Positions 1-5,458 of a DNA stretch of 5,458 bases are shown one piece after another. The stretch's first letter is position 1; the number at the start of each line of letters is the position of its first letter. Source of the DNA: an uncultured Chloroflexota bacterium (lineage in GTDB: Bacteria > Chloroflexota > Limnocylindria > Limnocylindrales > Limnocylindraceae); the NCBI GenBank assembly GCA_937864085.1, contig CALMIH010000149.1:1-5458 (forward strand). The letters are read 5' to 3'. A program made the position numbers and the translations under genes. A model generated the notes under the pieces. The model was not told the origin of the DNA, ran no database searches, and worked only from the letters and a program-made list of their open reading frames with translations.

Positions 1-1
1 G

Positions 2-1453
2 CTACTTCCGGTTGTGATCGCAACGACGATTGGATTCCTGCTCGTGGACACGGTGGGACTCGCCCGAGGATGGTTTGCAACTCCTTCCGGCGCAACGGCA
101 CTCTCCCTCCCGGGCGCTGGCCCACTCGGTCGCGGGTTTCCCATTGAAGAGCCGCTCCTCCTCTTCGGCATCACATCACTACTCGTTGTTGTTGCGGATG
201 CGTTCGGGAAGGGGAGAGTTGCCAGCGGCGTAACGCTCGGTCTCCCTCGCGGCGTGTTTGATGCCTGCATTGGCGCACTGAGTGGTGGGTTGCTGTTGGC
301 GCTCTTGAGTGGCGCTGAGTACAGCGTTGCAGCTGGAGTGCTTGCTGGAGCGGGGGTGGCGCTTGCTGCGCAACTACTGCGGCGCGATCACGGTACGCGC
401 GTCGCTGCGTTCGTCTTCATCGCGTTGACACTGATCTTCGATAACGTCCTCTGCTACCTAGGAGTGCTGACGTATCCAGGGGAGCCACGTAGTGGCGTTT
501 TGCTTGGCGCAGCACCGGTTGAAGATCTTCTCTATGCCGTTGGGCTCGCTGGTGTGGCGTTGCGCTTACGTGCAGAGGTGCTGCTTGGAGAGGGGAGCGC
601 ATGGAGGATCTTCCTCGCTGCGCGGCCAATCTCGTGGGTGAACACCGCGCTCCCATTCGTTGGAGGTGTGCTCGCCGCCGGTGCTGGGGAGACGCTCGGC
701 GGCTGGCTGCTTGCGCCAATCCTCTGGTGGGGAGCTGGGTACAACCTCTACCTCTACGGCATCAATGACCTCTATGACCGTGCCAGTGACGCGGCAAATC
801 CACGCAAGGGTGGTGCGGAGGGTGCGCTCCTTCGCGGCCGCGACCTTGCCCCGCTTCGCGTTGCGCTCGTGGCGGCGGGACTGGTGCCGGCGCTGATTAT
901 GGCGATCGCCCTCCCTGCGCCGGCGAACCTTATGCCGCTCATCGCGATCCTCTTTGCAACGCTCTACAGCGCTCCCTGGCTTGTGCGGGCGCGTGCGGTT
1001 CCACTGCTTGACTCGGCTGTCTCCTCAATACATTTTCTGATCCCGCCGGTCGCAGGGCTCCTCCTCGGCGTCACGTTGGATTCAGCGTGGATCGCGCCAC
1101 TTCTGGCCCTTGCGCTCTGGGGCGTTGCGAGTCATGCGCTTGGCGCACTGCAAGACGTGTCGGCTGACAAGCGAAGCGGGATTGCCACAGTCGCAACACT
1201 GCTTGGGGAGCGCCGTACCCCGCAGATGATTCTGCTCGTCTATCTGCTCGCCGCACTACCACTCCTTGCTCAGCCCAACCTGCTGATGCAGCTCGCTGCG
1301 GCTATTCCGATCGCAAGCGGCTGCTCGGTGCTCCCACTTCTTCGTGGGAGGCCAAGCTGGGGGGCGGCGCGTGCTGCATGGCGCCGATTCCTCTGGCTCA
1401 ACGCACCGCTTGGAGCGGTCGCCTCAATTCTTCTGCTCCAGAGCCTTCAGTGA
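2..1453 (+). CDS. Fused lycopene cyclase (CrtYc/CrtYd-like repeats) and UbiA-family lycopene elongase, 5' partial
   Basis: Integral membrane carotenoid enzyme; the frame is open to the window edge, so the true start lies upstream. A GTG at 14 is in frame but would begin inside the first cyclase repeat, so I do not take it as the start. Numbering from that GTG, repeat 1 has GWF at 19-21 and PIEE at 43-46. Repeat 2 has FDN at 142-144 and PVED at 168-171. These are the PxE(E/D) motifs typical of heterodimeric CrtYc/CrtYd lycopene cyclases. Residues from about 200 to the end form a UbiA domain, with the Asp-rich motif N251-D252-xx-D255-xxx-D259, YSAP at 318-321 and a second motif with D381 and D385, which bind Mg-diphosphate in this family. 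The family knowledge predicts lycopene extension with dimethylallyl units and end-group cyclisation, giving a C50 cyclic carotenoid. Cyclisation to a C40 product, or another isoprenoid acceptor, remains possible. The stop overlaps the moeA start. Confidence 0.85.
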   Translation, partial: LLPVVIATTIGFLLVDTVGLARGWFATPSGATALSLPGAGPLGRGFPIEEPLLLFGITSLLVVVADAFGKGRVASGVTLGLPRGVFDACIGALSGGLLLALLSGAEYSVAAGVLAGAGVALAAQLLRRDHGTRVAAFVFIALTLIFDNVLCYLGVLTYPGEPRSGVLLGAAPVEDLLYAVGLAGVALRLRAEVLLGEGSAWRIFLAARPISWVNTALPFVGGVLAAGAGETLGGWLLAPILWWGAGYNLYLYGINDLYDRASDAANPRKGGAEGALLRGRDLAPLRVALVAAGLVPALIMAIALPAPANLMPLIAILFATLYSAPWLVRARAVPLLDSAVSSIHFLIPPVAGLLLGVTLDSAWIAPLLALALWGVASHALGALQDVSADKRSGIATVATLLGERRTPQMILLVYLLAALPLLAQPNLLMQLAAAIPIASGCSVLPLLRGRPSWGAARAAWRRFLWLNAPLGAVASILLLQSLQ

Positions 1454-2808
1454 GCGAATCAGTTTCGGTGGAGCTTGAGCGCATTGACGATCTTCTTGCC
1501 CGCCTCTTGGCGCAGGTCACGCCGCTCCCTGCAGAGCGAATTGCCGTCAGTGATGAGACGGCCGCCTCGCTGATCGGGCGGACGCTCGCCGAACCGCTCT
1601 ACGCGGCTGTTGATCACCCCCCGTTTGATGTTTCGGCAATGGATGGCTGGGTTACGACGTTGGCTGATGCAGCTGAAGCGTCCAGCGGCGCACCGCGCCG
1701 ATTGACCTGTGTTGGAGATGCGGCTGCAGGTCACACACTCAGTGCCACGCCGCTGGGCGATGGGGAGTGTCAGCGCATCGCTACGGGAGCACCGATTCCA
1801 CAAGGCGCCACAACGGTCATCCCAGTGGAGCGGAGCAGCATCGTAGATCCAGAGCGTGGCGGCGTGCTGCTGCAGCGCGTCCCAGCGGAACTTCCAGCGC
1901 ATGTATGGGTGAGCGGTGGTGTCAAAGTTGGCGCGCACATTCGCCGACGCGGCGAGGATCAGCGCGTGGGGAGTCTCCTTGCTGAAGCCGGCGCGACGAT
2001 TGATGCTGGGCTGCTCGCCGTCATCTTTTCGAGTGGCGCAACGGATCTCTCCCTTGTGCGGCGATCAAGGGTTGCACTGCTGACCACGGGTGACGAACTA
2101 CTTAGCGGCGCTGCGAATGGAGGGATCCGTGACAGTAATGGCCCCGCTCTCGCCGCACTCATTGCTGCGGAAGGGGGCGAGGTCGTTGCGCGTGCACATG
2201 TTGGCGATACGGCGGAGGCAACCGGCGCGGTCGTTGCGGCGCTCGCCGCGCAGGCTGACCTCCTGGTGACAACAGGAGGAGTCAGCGTGGGGGCGCACGA
2301 TCATGTTGGTGCAGCGCTCGCAACGCATTTTGAGTTGGTCGTCTGGCGCCTTGCAATTCAGCCGGGGAAGCCACTCCTCCTCGGTCGACGGCGCGCTGGT
2401 GGTGACGGCGCACTCTGGGCGATCGGTCTCCCCGGGAATCCGGTGAGTGCGTTTGTCGTAGGCGTTGAGGTTGCGCTCCCACTCCTTCGGGCGCTCGCTG
2501 GACGACCGGCAGGAGGGTTACGAGCTGTTGGACTGCTTGAGGAGCGCGTCGAGAGTCCGCTCGGGAGGCGCTCCTTCCTTCGCCTCGCTGCACTCCGCGA
2601 CGAAGACGGCGCACCGCTGCACGATCCTTCAGGTCGCGTACGGGTACGACTGGCAGGCGAGCAGGGGAGCCATCAGGTCTCAGTGCTGGCGCGGACCGAC
2701 TATTTGGGGGTCGTGCCAGAAGAGGTCGGCGAATACGCCGCTGGCGAAGCGATTGAGCTGCATCCACTTCCGCGCGCATCACGTCGCATCACCGCGCCAA
2801 ACGGCTAG
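1450..2808 (+). CDS. moeA: Molybdopterin molybdenumtransferase MoeA
   Basis: Cytoplasmic enzyme that inserts molybdate into adenylylated molybdopterin, the last common step of molybdenum cofactor synthesis. The predicted 452 residues are somewhat longer than the roughly 400 usual for MoeA. Visible motifs are PPFD at 57-60 leading into MDGW at 64-67 (most homologues have MDGY), a TGAP segment in the following domain, TTGDE at 212-216, RDSN around 228-230, TTGGVSVG at 274-281, PGKP at 305-308 and LPGNPVS at 327-333, followed by a C-terminal beta domain. The TTGGVSVG region is the MoCF-binding fold shared with Mog. An in-frame ATG at 1378 lies deep inside the upstream gene and would add a non-conserved leader. 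GTG at 1450 gives a GTGA 4-nt overlap with the upstream stop and a normal family N-terminus, so I chose it; GTG at 1468 is a less likely alternative. No clear Shine-Dalgarno precedes 1450, so initiation is probably coupled to upstream termination. Confidence 0.93.
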   Translation: MSESVSVELERIDDLLARLLAQVTPLPAERIAVSDETAASLIGRTLAEPLYAAVDHPPFDVSAMDGWVTTLADAAEASSGAPRRLTCVGDAAAGHTLSATPLGDGECQRIATGAPIPQGATTVIPVERSSIVDPERGGVLLQRVPAELPAHVWVSGGVKVGAHIRRRGEDQRVGSLLAEAGATIDAGLLAVIFSSGATDLSLVRRSRVALLTTGDELLSGAANGGIRDSNGPALAALIAAEGGEVVARAHVGDTAEATGAVVAALAAQADLLVTTGGVSVGAHDHVGAALATHFELVVWRLAIQPGKPLLLGRRRAGGDGALWAIGLPGNPVSAFVVGVEVALPLLRALAGRPAGGLRAVGLLEERVESPLGRRSFLRLAALRDEDGAPLHDPSGRVRVRLAGEQGSHQVSVLARTDYLGVVPEEVGEYAAGEAIELHPLPRASRRITAPNG

Positions 2809-2817
2809 GATCAGCGC

Positions 2818-3303
2818 ATGGAAGAGCGACGCCTCACGCATGTTGGCGCTGACGGGCGCGCGACGATGGTTGATGTTGGCGCAAAACCGATCACTGATCG
2901 GCGTGCCGTTGCTGCGAGCCGCGTCGCCGTCTCCACCGAAGTACTTGATCTGATTGAGCGCGGAGAGACACCGAAGGGTGCGGTCCTCAGTACCGCCGAA
3001 CTTGCCGGCGTCCAGGCGGCGAAGCGTACCGCCGAGCTGATTCCACTCTGCCACCCACTCGCCCTCTCACTGGTGCAGGTGGACTGTTCGGTGGATCGTG
3101 CCGCTGGCGCGGTAACGATCCGCGCTGAGGTGCACTGCACCGGGCAGACCGGAGTCGAGATGGAGGCGCTCACCGCTGCCTCGGTTGCCGCGCTCACCGT
3201 CTACGACATGATCAAGGCGATCGATCGTGGTGCGATCATTGGGCCGACGCAACTGCTGGAGAAGTCCGGCGGCGCGAGTGGCACGTGGAGGCGAGGTGGC
3301 TGA
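2818..3303 (+). CDS. moaC: Cyclic pyranopterin monophosphate synthase MoaC
   Basis: Converts 3',8-cyclo-7,8-dihydro-GTP, the MoaA product, into cyclic pyranopterin monophosphate in the cytoplasm, the first-stage product of molybdenum cofactor synthesis. The 161-residue protein matches the usual MoaC length. It starts with LTH at 6-8 and MVDV at 17-20, followed by LCHPL at 77-81, GVEMEAL at 112-118, YDMIKA at 129-134 and LLEKSGG at 146-152. Known catalytic or binding residues are all present: H79, E114, E116, D130 and the essential lysine K133. The ATG is preceded by AGGA at 2807-2810 with 7-nt spacing, which overlaps the moeA stop codon. The gene lies 9 nt after moeA and overlaps mog, so it is the middle member of a Moco operon. 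moaA, which makes its substrate, is not in the window. Confidence 0.96.
   Translation: MEERRLTHVGADGRATMVDVGAKPITDRRAVAASRVAVSTEVLDLIERGETPKGAVLSTAELAGVQAAKRTAELIPLCHPLALSLVQVDCSVDRAAGAVTIRAEVHCTGQTGVEMEALTAASVAALTVYDMIKAIDRGAIIGPTQLLEKSGGASGTWRRGG
3287..3291 (+). promoter_or_regulatory. Shine-Dalgarno site for mog, inside the moaC 3' end
   Basis: GGAGG followed by 4 nt and a GTG at 3296. This decides the mog start: an in-frame upstream ATG at 3227 has no such site and would add a non-conserved, arginine-rich leader. The site is embedded in the last codons of moaC, so mog is probably translated by ribosomes finishing moaC. Confidence 0.7.
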
Positions 3304-3781
3304 CGAGAAGCGCAGCGTCCTCATTGTCACGGTGAGCGACTCAGTCTCCGCTGGGACGCGCGAAGATCGTTCCGGAACGCTCGCCGCCGCCGCGATGGAG
3401 GCACACGGCTGGGAGGTCTCCCGTGCAACGGTTCCAGATGAGCGCGACCAGATCAGCGCACTGCTGAGCGAACGCGCGGGGAGTGTCAACGTCATCTTGA
3501 CAACGGGCGGGACAGGCTTGACGCCGCGTGATGTGACACCAGACGCAACGAAGCCGCTCCTTGAGCGAGAGATCCCAGGGATTCCAGAAGCGATTCGCAT
3601 GCTCGGTCGCTCGCAGACGCCAGCGGCGATCCTCTCGCGCGGCGTTGCTGGCGTGCTGCGCGGCAGCCTGATCGTCAACTTGCCTGGTGGGAGCGGCGCA
3701 GTTCGCGACGGCCTCGCCATCCTTCTCCCAGTGCTCGAGCACGCCTGCGAGACGATCGCAGGGCCTGTCGACCACGGCTGA
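3296..3781 (+). CDS. mog: Molybdopterin adenylyltransferase (Mog/MoaB family)
   Basis: Cytoplasmic enzyme that activates molybdopterin by adenylylation, producing MPT-AMP for MoeA. The 161-residue protein is one MoCF-biosynthesis domain of usual length. It shows SDSVSAG at 14-20, an EDRSG turn at 23-27, the binding loop TTGGTG at 69-74 running into PRDVTPDAT at 77-85, LSRGVAGV at 113-120 and LIVNLPG at 125-131. The acidic residue in PRDVTPD is the family's functionally important aspartate region. The chosen GTG overlaps the end of moaC by 8 nt and follows a GGAGG. The moaC-mog pair is a common arrangement in actinobacterial-type genomes, where the protein is often named MoaB; some MoaB proteins have lost catalysis, but the conserved TGGTG and DVTPD segments argue that this one is active. 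It is the last gene before the intergenic break. Confidence 0.92.
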   Translation: MADEKRSVLIVTVSDSVSAGTREDRSGTLAAAAMEAHGWEVSRATVPDERDQISALLSERAGSVNVILTTGGTGLTPRDVTPDATKPLLEREIPGIPEAIRMLGRSQTPAAILSRGVAGVLRGSLIVNLPGGSGAVRDGLAILLPVLEHACETIAGPVDHG

Positions 3782-3790
3782 GCACCCGTC

Positions 3791-3819
3791 GCGCCTCCCT
3801 CAGGGCTACTCAGGGGCGC
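3791..3819 (+). terminator. Candidate GC-rich hairpin after mog
   Basis: GCGCCTC at 3791-3797 can pair with GGGGCGC at 3813-3819, with one G-U wobble, around a 15-nt loop; an alternative pairing bulges T3796. It begins 10 nt after the mog stop, where a terminator for the Moco operon would be expected. There is no U-run after it, so it may act as a weak or factor-assisted terminator, or it may be a chance fold in GC-rich DNA. The direct repeat CTCAGGG (3799-3805 and 3809-3815) overlaps its loop and right arm. Confidence 0.35.
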
Positions 3820-3830
3820 TAGAGCGTGTG

Positions 3831-3836
3831 TAGACT
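3831..3836 (+). promoter_or_regulatory. Candidate -10 element for the nrdR-dcd operon
   Basis: TAGACT fits the TANNNT pattern of housekeeping promoters in high-GC bacteria and lies 42 nt before the nrdR GTG in the only sizeable gap of the window. A start near 3841-3843 would give a leader of about 35 nt. No convincing TTGACA-like -35 is seen at the proper distance (ACTCAG at 17-nt spacing), so the call rests on position and one hexamer. Confidence 0.33.
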
Positions 3837-3843
3837 CGGCGTA

Positions 3844-3859
3844 CCACCACAATGGGTGG
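3844..3859 (+). repeat. Small inverted repeat in the nrdR leader
   Basis: CCACC at 3844-3848 is the exact inverse complement of GGTGG at 3855-3859, separated by 6 nt, so the element is 16 bp overall. It lies just downstream of the candidate -10 and 8 nt before the Shine-Dalgarno. It could be an operator or a small leader hairpin. NrdR boxes are also 16-bp imperfect palindromes, but the A/T-rich core of known boxes is mostly missing here, apart from ACAAT at 3849-3853. A chance occurrence is possible. Confidence 0.35.
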
Positions 3860-3867
3860 GAGAGACG

Positions 3868-3873
3868 AGGAGG
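3868..3873 (+). promoter_or_regulatory. Shine-Dalgarno site for nrdR
   Basis: A perfect AGGAGG (GAGGAGG from 3867) is followed by 4 nt and the GTG at 3878. It fixes the start at this GTG, which gives the conserved family N-terminus with the first zinc cysteine at residue 3. It is the strongest ribosome-binding site in the window. Confidence 0.75.
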
Positions 3874-3877
3874 CTGA

Positions 3878-4384
3878 GTGCGCTGTCCGTCCTGCAAAGA
3901 GCCCGACACGCGGGTGGTGGACTCACGCGACCTCGATGAGGGGAGCGTCATCCGTCGTCGCCGTGCCTGCCGCATCTGCGGCACTCGCGTCACCACCTAT
4001 GAGCGCACCGAACTCGCCAAGCTCTACGTGGTGAAGCGCTCCGGCCTGCGCGAAGAGTACGATGCGCTGAAGTTGCTCGATGGCCTACGCACCGCACTTG
4101 CACGTCGCCCAGTTCCCGTTGATGCGCCAGAGCGCGCAATGGAGGCGATCGAGGCGCAGATTCGCGCCAGCGGATCAACGGAGATCTCTACGGCGCGTAT
4201 CGGAGCACTCGCCATGGCGGCACTGCGCGAGATTGACCAGATCGGCTACATCCGATTCGCGAGTGTCTACCAGTCGTTTGAGGACCTCGCCACCCTGAAG
4301 CGCGAAGTTGACACGCTTGTAGAGGAGAAGGGGGCTGGCGGCGGGAAGCGCCGTCGCCGACCTTCTGTGGAGAGTGAGGCGTGA
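3878..4384 (+). CDS. nrdR: Transcriptional repressor NrdR (zinc ribbon and ATP-cone)
   Basis: Nucleotide-sensing repressor that binds paired NrdR boxes upstream of ribonucleotide reductase genes and shuts them down when dATP is high. The N-terminal zinc ribbon has C3, C6, C31 and C34, with VVDSR at 13-17 and a basic RRRR stretch at 26-29 that is usual in the DNA-binding part. From about residue 48 to 138 lies an ATP-cone, starting with VVKRSG at 51-56 and ending with a YIRFASVYQSFEDL-type segment, the family signature. At 168 residues it is slightly longer than the usual 150-160 because of a basic, glycine-rich tail with KRRRR. No ribonucleotide reductase gene is in the window, so its targets are elsewhere. 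Its stop overlaps the dcd start by 4 nt, so the two are very probably co-translated. Confidence 0.96.
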   Translation: MRCPSCKEPDTRVVDSRDLDEGSVIRRRRACRICGTRVTTYERTELAKLYVVKRSGLREEYDALKLLDGLRTALARRPVPVDAPERAMEAIEAQIRASGSTEISTARIGALAMAALREIDQIGYIRFASVYQSFEDLATLKREVDTLVEEKGAGGGKRRRRPSVESEA

Positions 4385-4974
4385 GCGTCCTCTCTGATCG
4401 CGACCTGCGCGCCGCACTCGTCTCTGGCGAGATTGCGGTTGAGCCGTTTGATGATCGCGATGTGCAGCCAGCCTCGATTGACCTGCACCTTGACCGTATC
4501 TTCCGTGTCTTCCGCAATAACCGCTACGGCTACATTGATCCGCGCGCTGAGCAGCCAGAGCTCACCGACCTTGAGGTGGTGAGCGAGGGAGAGCGCTTCA
4601 TGTTGCACCCTGGTGAGTTCGTCTTAGGACAGACACTTGAGCGGATCAGTGTTGGCAACGCACTTCTCGGCCGACTCGATGGGAAGTCGTCACTCGGTCG
4701 ACTCGGTCTCTTGATCCACTCAACCGCTGGGTACGTTGATCCCGGCTGGATTGGAAACCTGACGCTTGAGCTTGGCAACGTTGCGCGACTCCCGATCGCC
4801 CTCTACCCCGGAATGAAAATTGGCCAGATCTCCTTCCACCGCATGTCAAGCACCGTGGATCAGCCATATGGCAGCAAGGAGTTGCGCAGTCGCTATCAGG
4901 GACAGACGGAGCCAACCGCATCCGCCATCCACGTTGACTTTGATGCCACGCGACGTGAGACCGAGCGCTCGTAG
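4381..4974 (+). CDS. dcd: dCTP deaminase, probably bifunctional (dUMP-forming)
   Basis: Cytoplasmic homotrimeric enzyme of the dUTPase-like fold that deaminates dCTP, supplying dUMP for thymidylate synthesis. The protein is 197 residues, close to the roughly 190 typical of the family. LSDRDLR at 4-10 is the usual start, QPASIDL at 29-35 is the first conserved strand, and KSSLGRLG at 102-109 holds the active-site serine and arginine. HSTAG at 113-117 is followed by VDPGW and TLEL, with E130 at the place of the catalytic glutamate. PGMKIGQ and the C-terminal YQGQ segment complete the phosphate-binding region. HSTAG resembles the mycobacterial and archaeal bifunctional deaminase/dUTPase, whereas E. 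coli Dcd has HVTAH, so dUMP is probably formed directly from dCTP; this is inference. GTG at 4381 lies in a GTGA overlap with the nrdR stop, preceded by GAGTGAGG. Confidence 0.95.
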   Translation: MSVLSDRDLRAALVSGEIAVEPFDDRDVQPASIDLHLDRIFRVFRNNRYGYIDPRAEQPELTDLEVVSEGERFMLHPGEFVLGQTLERISVGNALLGRLDGKSSLGRLGLLIHSTAGYVDPGWIGNLTLELGNVARLPIALYPGMKIGQISFHRMSSTVDQPYGSKELRSRYQGQTEPTASAIHVDFDATRRETERS

Positions 4975-4977
4975 GGG

Positions 4978-5458
4978 ATGAGCGCCGCTCCGTTGAGTGG
5001 ACCGCGACCACCTCGCCGCATTGATCTCGGCGGGGTCACAGTAGATCTCCTGCAAATTGGCACCTTCCGCAGCGATGCGGGTGCCATCTTCGGCCCTGTG
5101 CCGCGCACCACGTGGGAGCCGCTCGTTCACGCTGAGATTGATGCTGCGTCACGTCTGCTGCAGTCGCTCAACCTTCTCCATGTCTGGACCGGTGCGGCAA
5201 ACCTGCTGCTGGAGACGGGGATGCTCGCCGCAGGGGTAACGCAAGAGGATGACGTTGTGCACTCCGTGAGCGCGCGCGATGCGCTCCTTGCGGCGCGAAT
5301 AGATCCAGATGCGCTGCGCTACGTCCTGCCGAGCCATCTGCATCGCGACCATGCTGGCGGCCTCGTCACCAGCAGCGGAGCCGCCGCCTTCCCGAAGGCG
5401 ACGATCGTAGCGCCGCAGGCGGAGATTGATGCGGTGGCGAGTCGTTCGGCGCGGGCCC
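4978..5458 (+). CDS. Metallo-beta-lactamase-fold hydrolase, 3' partial
   Basis: The frame stays open from ATG 4978 to the window end (160 codons), with no stop. The hallmark is HLHRDH at residues 120-125 followed by AGG, the HxHxDH zinc-binding motif of the metallo-beta-lactamase superfamily; residues are H120, H122, D124 and H125. Before it, a GAIFGPVP segment at about 35-42, a TTWEPL stretch and LETG at 78-81 follow the pattern of hydrolases in which a G(A/G)(I/M)FG..P region precedes a (D/E)TG strand. The remaining zinc ligands lie beyond the edge. No signal peptide or membrane segment is visible, so it is likely cytoplasmic. Substrate cannot be told: lactonase, esterase and thioesterase activities all occur in the superfamily. 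The ATG is 3 nt after the dcd stop. The only purine-rich stretch, AGGGG, touches the ATG with no spacing, so initiation probably depends on coupling to dcd. Confidence 0.85.
   Translation, partial: MSAAPLSGPRPPRRIDLGGVTVDLLQIGTFRSDAGAIFGPVPRTTWEPLVHAEIDAASRLLQSLNLLHVWTGAANLLLETGMLAAGVTQEDDVVHSVSARDALLAARIDPDALRYVLPSHLHRDHAGGLVTSSGAAAFPKATIVAPQAEIDAVASRSARA

Noticed and set aside
14..16. GTG as the true start of the carotenoid gene
   Set aside because: The frame is open further upstream and the first cyclase repeat would lack its leading membrane helix, so the gene most likely starts before the window.
1378..1380. ATG as the moeA start
   Set aside because: It would overlap the upstream gene by 76 nt and add a 24-residue leader not seen in MoeA; GTG 1450 fits better.
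1459..1938. A 159-codon minus-strand open frame inside the 5' part of moeA
   Set aside because: It mirrors the coding strand of a well-supported gene and shows no domain or ribosome-binding site.
2282..2782. A 166-codon minus-strand open frame inside moeA
   Set aside because: Arg/Pro/Ala-rich shadow of a strongly conserved MoeA region with no family motif.
2465..2953. A plus-strand 162-codon frame over the moeA/moaC junction
   Set aside because: It would overlap both genes out of frame, and its product has no conserved pattern.
3227..3229. ATG as the mog start
   Set aside because: No Shine-Dalgarno and a 23-residue non-conserved leader inside moaC; GTG 3296 has GGAGG and a normal family N-terminus.
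3067..3996. A 309-codon open frame on the minus strand across moaC, mog and the start of nrdR
   Set aside because: It lies antisense to three genes with clear family motifs, spans the intergenic gap, has a low-complexity Ser/Arg/Pro-rich product and no recognisable domain; it is a by-product of high GC.
1..5458. Mobile element, CRISPR, tRNA or horizontally acquired island
   Set aside because: No terminal repeats, transposase motifs, spaced repeats or tRNA-like folds were seen, and composition looks even across all genes.

Overview
The window is a compact, high-GC (roughly 62 % by eye) bacterial segment with seven protein-coding genes, all on the plus strand. Starts are largely GTG, and genes overlap or nearly touch, except for one 96-bp gap. 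The style suggests a Gram-positive-like, high-GC lineage such as Actinomycetota, or a Chloroflexota-type relative. Three things support this: the lycopene-cyclase/UbiA protein is of the CrtYc/CrtYd plus lycopene-elongase type, the dCTP deaminase resembles the mycobacterial bifunctional enzyme, and the small MoaB/Mog protein is of the kind found next to moaC in such genomes. The phylum cannot be fixed from this window alone. No mobile element, CRISPR array, tRNA or rRNA was seen.

Left block (2-3781). The 3' part of a membrane carotenoid gene opens the window. It carries two CrtYc/CrtYd-like lycopene cyclase repeats fused to a UbiA prenyltransferase of the lycopene-elongase type, and it is cut by the left edge. 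Its stop codon overlaps the GTG start of moeA by 4 nt. moeA is followed after 9 nt by moaC, and moaC overlaps mog (moaB) by 8 nt. Together moaC (cyclic pyranopterin monophosphate formation), mog (adenylylation of molybdopterin) and moeA (molybdate insertion) cover three steps of molybdenum cofactor synthesis. moaA, moaD, moaE and moeB are not here. The carotenoid gene and the Moco genes are probably co-transcribed.

Gap (3782-3877). This holds a GC-rich imperfect hairpin without a U-run, a TAGACT hexamer that could be a -10 element, a small 5+5 bp inverted repeat and a strong Shine-Dalgarno sequence. It is the likely boundary between two transcription units.

Right block (3878-5458). nrdR (repressor of ribonucleotide reductase genes) overlaps dcd (dCTP deaminase, probably also dUTPase) by 4 nt, linking dNTP regulation to dUMP/dTTP supply. 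Three nt after dcd comes the 5' part of a metallo-beta-lactamase-fold hydrolase, cut by the right edge. Its substrate is unknown.

Most of this is ordinary housekeeping. The points worth a second look are the three-part cyclase-cyclase-prenyltransferase fusion, its translational coupling to moeA, the nrdR-dcd-hydrolase operon, and an apparent excess of GATC.
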